Below, in pieces: positions 43,316 through 50,457 of a stretch of 51,167 nt of DNA. Source of the stretch: Desulfobulbaceae bacterium (GTDB taxonomy: Bacteria; Desulfobacterota; Desulfobulbia; Desulfobulbales; Desulfobulbaceae); the NCBI GenBank assembly GCA_023544645.1, contig JAMJFO010000020.1, positions 1 to 51,167 on the forward strand, in the 5' to 3' direction. Each line of letters opens with the position of its first letter. The stretch's first letter is position 1. The notes below the pieces were generated by a model that was not told the origin of the DNA, did not search any database, and saw only the letters and a list, made by a program, of their open reading frames with translations. Both the position numbers and the translations under genes were made by a program.

Positions 43316-43600
43316 TCAACTCATTTTCTCGGTATGCCGCCACTGCATTATCATTTGGATAAAATCATCCTCACCAGTCCTTCTTTTTTGAGCATTGCAA
43401 AAACCCTGGCGCGCAAAATCTCTTTCAGAAACTGAATATCCGCATTTTGGGGCAAAACGAAAAAATAGGCGCTCTCTGTGTACAGGCCACCAGAAACTAT
43501 CGCATGGATATGGGGATGCCAGCGGCAGTAATCACCAAAAAAGTCTGGATCGCCATGATGAATCCGCTTATGCCTCCATTTTTCACCGTTTCGGTTCAGC
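43316..43600 (-). pseudogene. Frameshifted remnant of an IS91-like (Y2, rolling-circle) transposase
   Basis: Pieces of one protein are spread over three frames. VKNGGISGFIMAIQTF is followed by a shift in a T run; then GDYCRWHPHIHAIVSGGLY carries the HUH-type HPHIH motif and runs through FLKEILRARVFAMLKKEGLV; a second shift leads to EDDFIQMIMQWRHT. These match the central part of IS91/IS801-type transposases by recall. The catalytic tyrosine region and both ends are missing. It lies upstream of the hydrogenase operon and is clearly inactive. Confidence 0.7.
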
Positions 43601-43684
43601 CTTCCAAGCAGTACTGTGGCAGAAGCAGAAAGCAGCCCGATACAGGCCGGAGTCGGCGTGGTCGCCAAAAAAATATAAAACTCT

Positions 43685-43714
43685 TTGATAACAAATCGGT
43701 TTATGCAATATATT
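43685..43714 (+). promoter_or_regulatory. Candidate promoter of the M28 peptidase gene
   Basis: TTGATA (43685-43690), 18 bases, TATATT (43709-43714), five of six in the -10. The leader of about 105 nt contains a 12-codon frame (43754-43792) with an AAGGAAG site upstream; its role, if any, is unknown. Confidence 0.45.
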
Positions 43715-43825
43715 GATACAGTAGTGGTAACCAGACAGAAAGGAAGACGAAATATGACAGATGAATCGGAAAGCAGAATCGAGAACGGCTGAAAAAAATT
43801 AACTCTCCGCAGCGGAACAAATGAT

Positions 43826-44689
43826 ATGATGTTGGCCGATCCTGAGCATTTGAAAGAATGGGTTGAATTCCTTGCCGTGGATATCGGCCGGCGTCCGGCA
43901 GCACGCCCCGATCTCCTCCGCAAAGCAGCTGATCGAATTTCCGCAGAGCTGGCTTACTTCGGCTTTGAAGTCAGCCGCCAGCCTGTGCCGTACCGGCAGA
44001 CGGCCCATGCCAACATCATCGCCGCCCCGCCCGGCAGCAATGACGCGGACCAGCCGCTGCTGGTTGTCGGCGCCCATTATGACAGCGTATCGCGCTCCCC
44101 GGGCGCCGATGATAATGCCAGCGGCATTGCCGGACTGCTGGAAATCGCCCGTCTCCTGCGGGCCAAACCCTTGCCGGGACTCCGGCTGGCGGCATTCTGC
44201 CCGGAAGAACCCCCTGCCTACCGGACCAGAAAAATGGGCAGCTATGTTTATGCCGAAAGCCTGAAAAAAGCGAATGTGCGGCTCAAGGGGATGATCTGCC
44301 TGGAAATGATCGGCTATTTCAGGGACGAGCCTGGAAGCCAATCCTATCCCTTGCCGCTGATGAACACCATTTACCCCAAAAAAGGAAATTTTATAGCCAT
44401 TGTGGGAAATATCCCGTCAACGCGATGGACCCGCCGGGTCAGAAAGGCCTTTGCCGCCGGCACCGACCTGCCGGCTGAATCCCTGAATGCCCCTGCAATC
44501 ATGGTCGGCATAGATTTTTCCGACCACTGGTCATTCAATAAATTCGGCTTTCCGGCAGCCATGGTCACGGATACCGCTTTTTACCGCAACCCGCATTACC
44601 ATCTGGCCTCGGACCTGCCGGCAACCCTGGATTACACGAGAATGGCCAAGGTGGTCGACGGACTGGCAGCGGCGGTTCGGCTTCTGTGA
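43826..44689 (+). CDS. M28-family zinc peptidase
   Basis: 287 aa, no evident signal peptide, so probably cytoplasmic. Aminopeptidase-like fold with a two-zinc site. Zinc ligands and catalytic residues are in VVGAHYDSV (His), SPGADDNASG (Asp), FCPEEPP (two glutamates), LEMIGY (Glu) and a final histidine in FYRNPHYHLASD. All expected ligands are present. It is flanked by the IS91 remnant on the left and is convergent with the fusion-protein gene, seven bases apart. Substrate unknown; peptides or a glutaminyl-cyclase-like role are possible. Confidence 0.85.
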   Translation: MMLADPEHLKEWVEFLAVDIGRRPAARPDLLRKAADRISAELAYFGFEVSRQPVPYRQTAHANIIAAPPGSNDADQPLLVVGAHYDSVSRSPGADDNASGIAGLLEIARLLRAKPLPGLRLAAFCPEEPPAYRTRKMGSYVYAESLKKANVRLKGMICLEMIGYFRDEPGSQSYPLPLMNTIYPKKGNFIAIVGNIPSTRWTRRVRKAFAAGTDLPAESLNAPAIMVGIDFSDHWSFNKFGFPAAMVTDTAFYRNPHYHLASDLPATLDYTRMAKVVDGLAAAVRLL

Positions 44690-44696
44690 TGACTCC

Positions 44697-47309
44697 CTAT
44701 ATGGCGGCAAGAAAGGCTACGCCCAACCCGAGAACTGTCAGCAGCGGCAGGGCGAGGTGACGAAGAGGCAGGTCCCCGCCTTCCAGGCGCAGGCATATTT
44801 TGTACGTGGCATAGCCGGAGGCGACCATGCCGCCGAGAATGACAATATGCAGCAGGGTCGAGCTGGCGCCGGGGCTCAGCAGCCGAAACTCCTTCAGGGC
44901 GATCTCCATGCCGGCAAGGTGCAGGATATTGGGCACAATCTGCCACGCCCTGCCGATGAACATATCCGTATAATAGGCGAGATAGCCGCCAAGCACCAGC
45001 GGCAGAAAACCATATCCGAATACGGTTGCGGCCTTTGCCGTTTTCTTGCCCATAATGGCTGACTGCAGAAAACTGAACAGCATATAGGCGCCCCAGCCCA
45101 CTCCAATACCCGTCCAGAACAAGAAAGTTCCGGCCGTAACGGTCCCGGCGTCCGGACCACCCGGCAGCGCCCTCCCCCACTGCTCAGCAACGCTGAGAAA
45201 TCCGTCATGGAACACCAGGAGGAAAAAAATCACTCCCAGGGAGATGATCAGAAAATTGTCCGACAGCTTGGCATTCTGCAACGACCAGAGCTCCCGGGGC
45301 GCCAGGCGGAGATTAAGCTCGATGGACCGCAGGCCGCAGTTGCGGATGCAATTGCCGCATAAAATACAGTCCTTGTTGTTGTCCACCAGGAAAGGATGCC
45401 GGAACATCGGGCAGCCGGACGAAGTGGCGGTATCACGGAAGCAGACATAATCCCGGCACTGGTTCAGGCACATTTCCCGGTTGGCCCGGAGTTCAAGGAT
45501 GGAAGGCATGGAAAAAACAGCATTGAGCGCTCCCAGAGGGCAGACATAACGGCACCAGGTATAGCGCTCAAAAAATATACTGAACAGCAGGGCCCCGGCG
45601 GCAATGGCCAGGAGAATCCCCCCGGTGAGCATGGGACTGTCATACGCGTTGAAGACGATTTCGGCCCAGAACACGACCAGACAGAGAAGCGCCGTGATCC
45701 AGCCCGAATGTCTGGCAATAGCGGCAGGGAGGCGCCGGGTGGGATGAAGCATTTTCTGCAGCTGCTTGCCGGGTGCAGACAACGCACAGATACTGCACCA
45801 GTAGCGCGGCAGGAAGAAAAACGAAATAATAAGCAGCGGCCAGCCGATATACCAGCACAGGGTTATGCCGAGATTCTTCTCCGCCTCCTGCGGGCCGAAA
45901 AAGAGATTGAGCAAGACAATGCCGAAGAACACAGAGGTGGTCAGGGTGGCCCTCTGCATCCACCTGCCTTTGAACACTCGCCTGACCACCGGCAGCTGCA
46001 GGAGGTTGAAGGATAAACGCTCCCTGCTTCCGGACAGTCCGAGAAAGATATGTTCGGCAAGGATCCGGTCTCCGGTGGAGACCATGACCGCCCGCTGAAC
46101 GACATTGGACAGCTCGGTCAGATTGCCCGGCCAATCGTACTTCATCAGCATCCCCAGGGCATCGGAGGAAATATCCCGCACCTGCTTGCCCAGCTCGCGG
46201 TTGTAGCGCCTCAGGTAATAATGAACCAGGGGCAGGATATCCTGTTTGTGCTCTCGAAGCGGCGGCAACGGGAACTGATGACCGGAAAAAAGGGCCCTCA
46301 GCCCGGGAATGAAAAAAGGCTCTCCGGTCTCGGCACAGGTCGTGCCATCGGCAATAAAAATGAAACGCGTATCCAGGTCCTGTTCAACATCACTGTCCAT
46401 AATGGAAAATTTTTTACTGCGACAGGCATAGAACAGCATCTGCTGCAATTCCCAGCTTATCTTTTCCGCGTGACAGAGGACAAGCGTCCCGTTATGCACC
46501 TGCTCCAGGATGCCAAGCTGCCGGCCCGATGAAAATGGGAAGGAATCCTGTTTGTATCCGAAAAGCTTCCCTTCCCAGATCCATGATTTGAACTGCCGCA
46601 TGTCCAGCTCTATATACGGCTGTGCTCTCCGGGCGCTGTGGAGATGGATCTGCTTGGCCGCCAGCCGGCGTCCGGTTCCCGGTTCGCCGCAGATGAGCAC
46701 CGGCGAATCAAGCCCGGCAAAAAGATCGATCTTGTTCCTGATCTTCCGGGCAAGCTCCATATCCTCCCTGAACCCGTCCGCCCCCTCCCCTTCATCGCTT
46801 TGAGAAATTTGCGGGCGCGGAGCAGCGCCGTCCCTGCCCGGGGAAACAACACCAGCAAAGCCCCGCTCCGCGGAGTAGGCGCCGGATTCCAGCATCTCTC
46901 TGGAAGCGAGGCTCAGTCTTTCCGCCAACGCCTTGTCAAGACGCTCATGGATACGGGGATTTGCCAACAGGACGGTTTTAAAGGCCCGGGCGTCAAAGAC
47001 CAGCAACCGGGTCCGGGTCTGGGCCCTGACATGCAGCGACCTCGGTTTGCCGGTCAGGAGCGCAAGTTCTCCAAAATGGCCGCCCGCGCTGATCTGTTCG
47101 GCAATACAGTAAAAATCGCCATGCTTTTCGACAATGAGCTGCACCTTGCCTTCAGCGATAACGAAAAAATCCGTCCCTTTATCCCCTTTATGATAGACAA
47201 ACTCATGGGGCTCGATGATCTTTTCCCGCGCCCATTGGGCTGCTGTCTCCAGTTCATGAATGGGCAGGTCCTGGAAAAGGTAGGCTTGCTGCAGGTAATT
47301 TATAAGCAT
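44697..47309 (-). CDS. Cyclic-nucleotide-binding / degenerate sigma54 AAA+ / polyferredoxin membrane fusion protein
   Basis: 870 aa. Domain 1 (about 1-135) is a CRP-like cNMP pocket with GELALLTGKPRSLHVRA, keeping the Gly-Glu and Arg-Ser pair that bind cAMP phosphate. Domain 2 (about 185-430) has the plan of a sigma54 activator (LFG, PPLREHKQDI, YDWPGNLTEL), but Walker A is GEPGTGRR without GK[ST], Walker B is LVLCHAEK instead of DE, and the GAFTGA loop is DSFPFS. It is thus unlikely to hydrolyse ATP or contact sigma54. There is no helix-turn-helix. Domain 3 (about 450-870) is NapH/NosR-like with about seven membrane helices, cysteine pairs at 505/508 and 586/590, C614/C618/C623, C633 and a ferredoxin motif at 648/651/654/658. 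It follows the LysE gene by 36 bases. Probably a membrane redox sensor or electron-transfer protein gated by a nucleotide (inference). Confidence 0.85.
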   Translation of the reverse strand: MLINYLQQAYLFQDLPIHELETAAQWAREKIIEPHEFVYHKGDKGTDFFVIAEGKVQLIVEKHGDFYCIAEQISAGGHFGELALLTGKPRSLHVRAQTRTRLLVFDARAFKTVLLANPRIHERLDKALAERLSLASREMLESGAYSAERGFAGVVSPGRDGAAPRPQISQSDEGEGADGFREDMELARKIRNKIDLFAGLDSPVLICGEPGTGRRLAAKQIHLHSARRAQPYIELDMRQFKSWIWEGKLFGYKQDSFPFSSGRQLGILEQVHNGTLVLCHAEKISWELQQMLFYACRSKKFSIMDSDVEQDLDTRFIFIADGTTCAETGEPFFIPGLRALFSGHQFPLPPLREHKQDILPLVHYYLRRYNRELGKQVRDISSDALGMLMKYDWPGNLTELSNVVQRAVMVSTGDRILAEHIFLGLSGSRERLSFNLLQLPVVRRVFKGRWMQRATLTTSVFFGIVLLNLFFGPQEAEKNLGITLCWYIGWPLLIISFFFLPRYWCSICALSAPGKQLQKMLHPTRRLPAAIARHSGWITALLCLVVFWAEIVFNAYDSPMLTGGILLAIAAGALLFSIFFERYTWCRYVCPLGALNAVFSMPSILELRANREMCLNQCRDYVCFRDTATSSGCPMFRHPFLVDNNKDCILCGNCIRNCGLRSIELNLRLAPRELWSLQNAKLSDNFLIISLGVIFFLLVFHDGFLSVAEQWGRALPGGPDAGTVTAGTFLFWTGIGVGWGAYMLFSFLQSAIMGKKTAKAATVFGYGFLPLVLGGYLAYYTDMFIGRAWQIVPNILHLAGMEIALKEFRLLSPGASSTLLHIVILGGMVASGYATYKICLRLEGGDLPLRHLALPLLTVLGLGVAFLAAI

Positions 47310-47345
47310 GGCTTGAGTCGGCGGCGAACTCCGGCTGCAGGAGAT

Positions 47346-47987
47346 TCAGATAAGTTTTTCAATGCCGCTCCAGAAAAAATATCCGGAAAAAACGACAAGG
47401 AAGGCGGCGCACCCTCCAATCAGCCTTCTATACGCAATATCGCTGAAATAATTTCTTCCCCTGGCGACACCGAAGGAAACAAACGCGTACCAGGCCAGAT
47501 CCGCCAGAATATGGCCGGCAAAAAAAGAGGCAACGCCCAGGATGCCGAATTTGACGGACTGCATGATATATCCCAGCCCGATGGATGCCCACCAGATGGT
47601 CCAGTAAGGGTTGGCCAGGCTGAAAACAATCCCGGCAGCAACGAGATTCTGTCGTTTTTCATCCCGGGTATCCAGGTCCAGCCGCAGACCCGGAAGGCTC
47701 CTGAACATGGCAAGGGCCATCCAGAGGAGTATGGCCCCTCCGGCCAGGGCGATGGCGACAAACACATCATCACGCCTGAAAAAAGGCGCCAGGCCGGCCA
47801 GCAGGGCCAGGACCAGGACCAGTTCGAGAATACCGTGGCCCAGGATCATCAACGGTCCGGCGGACGCGCCCCGACGGCTGCTTTCACTGATGGTCACGGT
47901 GAGCAGCGGTCCCGGCATGAGCGCACCGGAAAGGGCGATCACAAAGGACGATGTAAAAATAACCAGCAGGGCAAGCGTCATCGTCAT
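47346..47987 (-). CDS. LysE/RhtB-family exporter
   Basis: 213 aa with six hydrophobic helices. Matches the LysE superfamily (amino acid or metabolite efflux): the N-terminal ALSGALMPGPLLTVTISESS corresponds to the conserved PGP loop after helix 1, and GHGILELVLVLALLAG and SLANPYWTIWWASIGLGY to helices 2 and 4. Substrate unknown. Its promoter appears to be an extended -10 at 48156-48164. It precedes the large fusion gene on the same strand; a functional link is not evident. Confidence 0.85.
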   Translation of the reverse strand: MTMTLALLVIFTSSFVIALSGALMPGPLLTVTISESSRRGASAGPLMILGHGILELVLVLALLAGLAPFFRRDDVFVAIALAGGAILLWMALAMFRSLPGLRLDLDTRDEKRQNLVAAGIVFSLANPYWTIWWASIGLGYIMQSVKFGILGVASFFAGHILADLAWYAFVSFGVARGRNYFSDIAYRRLIGGCAAFLVVFSGYFFWSGIEKLI

Positions 47988-48155
47988 GCAAAGGGAAATG
48001 GGTTAAAAAGTTAGGGCACACTTATCCCGGCAGCAGGCAGAGCCCCTGCCGGATATGCCCCGTCCGCCCGTGTATCATTCCAAGCTGTCCATTGCCTGCC
48101 GGTTACAGGATATGGCAACATGGGCCAGGCTTGCGCTCCATGGGCACGCGGTTGC

Positions 48156-48164
48156 ATTATATCA
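48156..48164 (-). promoter_or_regulatory. Extended -10 promoter candidate for lysE and the fusion gene
   Basis: On the minus strand TGATATAAT fits the extended -10 consensus TGNTATAAT. The -35 at 17 bases (GGCTGC) is poor, as is usual for this class. It lies just past the end of the truncated sirtuin, about 160 bases before lysE. The hairpin CCGGCAG/CTGCCGG at 48029-48054 lies within this leader. Confidence 0.4.
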
Positions 48165-48193
48165 CAGATCAAAACGCGCAGCCAGCCCGGTCA

Positions 48194-48454
48194 TCACAGC
48201 AGAGAATTGTGACCGGCATTGGGACTCGCATCAACCACAAACAGCAGTTCGGCCAGCATTGTCCAGACCTTGACCGGATCACGCCGGAACGCGCCCAGGG
48301 TTCCATATTCCATGGGATCGAACCGTGACCACAACCCTGCCCGGCTGCGAAAATCAGGAATGCCGCTTTCCGTGCTGGCCCCCGCCCCTGTCAGGGCAAT
48401 GGTTTTATTTGCCCTCCTGATCAAATCAACAACCCTATCGAGCTGATTGTCCAC
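48194..48454 (-). pseudogene. Truncated sirtuin (Sir2-type NAD-dependent deacylase), N-terminal part
   Basis: 86 codons. Begins like a bacterial sirtuin with IALTGAGASTESGIPDFRS, the NAD-binding GAGxSxxSGIPDFR motif, followed by GLWSRFDP, and ends at PNAGHNSLL just where the family continues with the QNID and HG motifs. The catalytic histidine and zinc domain are absent and no continuation is found in other frames downstream to 48010. Full-length members are about 240 residues, so about two thirds is deleted. It follows the ExeA-SPOR gene by 45 bases. It could still make a short product, but deacylase activity is not expected. Confidence 0.8.
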
Positions 48455-48499
48455 CTGTCACACCTCCGCGACAAAAAAGCTTGCAGACGGCAAAAAAGT

Positions 48500-50176
48500 C
48501 TATTCCTGAACCTTTTTCAATGCGTCCTGAATGGAAAGGACATAGGGCTGGATATCGCGTAAAAACGGCGGCAGTCCGTTCCTGGCCTGCCGCGCCTCAG
48601 CCATGCTGGAATAGTTGCCGTAGAATACAAAAATAGTCTGGGGAGATATTTTCCGGAGAATATACAACTGGTCTTTGATTGCATAATACCTGTCATCCAC
48701 CAGGATCTTTTTCAGGTTTTCCTCGGCATCCTCCGAGGCGAGCACCATGAGCTGCACTGTGTATCCGCCCCGATACGCCCAGGCAAGCCAACCCGAACTT
48801 GCCCTGAGGCGCTCATTGAAAAGAGCGTCGGCATCCCTGGGCGCTTTCTCTATTTTTTGTTTCTTGGGCTGCAAGACGGATTCAGCCTGAACAGTCTTTT
48901 TCCTCCTGGCCGGCTCAATAATTATTTCGTTGTTTTCGTGGAGTTTTTCCTGCTGTTCAATGGGCCGTATGGCAATGCCCGATTTTGATTCATCTGCCCC
49001 TCCTCCATCGGGCTTCTTGCTGACTGATTCTTCTCCGTCAGGGCCTGTTGTCTCCGGCGCGGCAACATTGGAAGCAGCGGTTTTAGGAGTAACAACATCA
49101 GGAACGTCTGCCTCGGGAACATCAACCTCGGGAACATCAGAGACGGGGGGAATGACTATCTCCTGTTCCGGCATGGAAATTTCCAGCCGCTCTTCACCGA
49201 CGGTTTCCGCCTGCTGCTCGCTTTCGGACGGCCACAGCAGCATCAGGATCACCCAGACAAGCAATGCGCCGGCCAACAGCCACCATTTATTCTCCCTGAG
49301 AAAATCATAACCCTGGAACAATGCCAGCGACATGTTTTCCTCCAATCCCTGGGGCTGCTGGATCAGCTGGTCATCGACCTCGAACATGCCCTGCTGACAG
49401 GCCTTCTTCAACCCCTGCTCGGCAAGGGAGTTCGTCAGGCTGACATTTCCCATGGCAGCCTGATATATCAGGTCCATGGCATCGTCGTGGAAAAGATCAA
49501 GATACTTGTCGCCGGGTACACCCGCTCTCTGCAGCCTGAACTGAATGTACTGCCTTGTTTCCTCCAGGGTGAAAGGTTCAAGGGTATAGCCGGCATTGAT
49601 GTCGACATTTGAACAGTACACCGCCAGCTGGTCCAGGTTGGCATCCAGTTCACGACGGCCGACAAGCAGGATCTGCAGATTCCGGCTCTCCCCGGTGGAA
49701 CAGATCAGCCGGATAAGGCGCTCCTGGGTTGCCAGAAACAGATTTTCCGCTTCGTCGACAATGAGGACAAGATTTCGCCCTTCGGCTTCAATGCGGACAA
49801 GCTGCTCCCGGAAAATCACGGCATAATTTGGCGGATATTCATCTTCGCCATCATCCTCTGCATCACCTGCGCCCAGCTCGGAACAGACAGTTCGCAGAAG
49901 ATTTTCGTAGGAACCGATGGGATGCTCAAGGGAGACGAACCGGCAGTATTCCGGTTTGAGATTTTGTTCCACCAGCCGGCACATCAACGTTTTACCGGTG
50001 CCCTCGCTGCCGGTCAGTTTGACCAGGGGTTGGCCGTTTTCAATATCCGCCAGCAGATTTTCCAGGACCTCTCTTCTGCCCGCGGCCGGAAAAAAAATAT
50101 GCGTATCAGGCTCCTGGCTGAAAGGGGGCCGTTCAAGTTGAAAATGGTCCAGATAGAGTGTAGACGCTATTGTCAC
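48500..50176 (-). CDS. ExeA-like AAA ATPase with membrane segment and SPOR domain
   Basis: 558 aa. An N-terminal ATPase of the ExeA/GspA group (about 1-270) has Walker A TGSEGTGKT and Walker B LVLIVDEAENL. One membrane helix (WWLLAGALLVWVILMLLWP, about 300-318) is followed by a periplasmic linker rich in Pro, Val and Glu (VPEVDVPEADVPDVV) and a C-terminal SPOR domain (about 470-550, YTVQLMVLASEDAEENLKK), which binds denuded glycan at the septum. The layout resembles DamX and ExeA combined. It may link cytoplasmic ATP hydrolysis to peptidoglycan remodelling or secretin assembly. Starts with MTIASTLYLDHFQLERPPFS, typical of ExeA. Confidence 0.88.
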   Translation of the reverse strand: MTIASTLYLDHFQLERPPFSQEPDTHIFFPAAGRREVLENLLADIENGQPLVKLTGSEGTGKTLMCRLVEQNLKPEYCRFVSLEHPIGSYENLLRTVCSELGAGDAEDDGEDEYPPNYAVIFREQLVRIEAEGRNLVLIVDEAENLFLATQERLIRLICSTGESRNLQILLVGRRELDANLDQLAVYCSNVDINAGYTLEPFTLEETRQYIQFRLQRAGVPGDKYLDLFHDDAMDLIYQAAMGNVSLTNSLAEQGLKKACQQGMFEVDDQLIQQPQGLEENMSLALFQGYDFLRENKWWLLAGALLVWVILMLLWPSESEQQAETVGEERLEISMPEQEIVIPPVSDVPEVDVPEADVPDVVTPKTAASNVAAPETTGPDGEESVSKKPDGGGADESKSGIAIRPIEQQEKLHENNEIIIEPARRKKTVQAESVLQPKKQKIEKAPRDADALFNERLRASSGWLAWAYRGGYTVQLMVLASEDAEENLKKILVDDRYYAIKDQLYILRKISPQTIFVFYGNYSSMAEARQARNGLPPFLRDIQPYVLSIQDALKKVQE

Positions 50177-50457
50177 GCTTCCGCCTTATTTATTCAAAAA
50201 ACCTTGTTTCGCTGGTTTAAGAGAAGCAACTATCAAACAATTGGCCGCTCCTGTAAACATCTTTTCCATGGTTATATCTGTTTTTTTGCCGGGATGCCAG
50301 CAGCTTCACCATCTTTTTAACAGCAATGGCAAAACCTTTCCCCCCGGGGAGCGCAAAACTGAATTTTCTGCCGGGGCAGATACCCTGAAATCACCTGTAC
50401 ACCTGAAGCAAACTGCGTTATCATTATTTTAAAACTTCCCAAACAAAGGAGCGAGTT

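Noticed and set aside
43754-43792. A 12-codon frame as a gene before the M28 peptidase
   Set aside because: It has a good ribosome-binding site but is too short to judge and could be chance; mentioned only with the promoter.
46638-48014. A 458-codon open frame on the plus strand across the fusion gene and lysE
   Set aside because: Spans two clear genes and their gap on the other strand, with Gln/Gly/Lys-rich translation typical of shadow frames.
48029-48054. CCGGCAG/CTGCCGG hairpin as a terminator
   Set aside because: It has no T tract on either strand, so it is only noted as part of the lysE leader.
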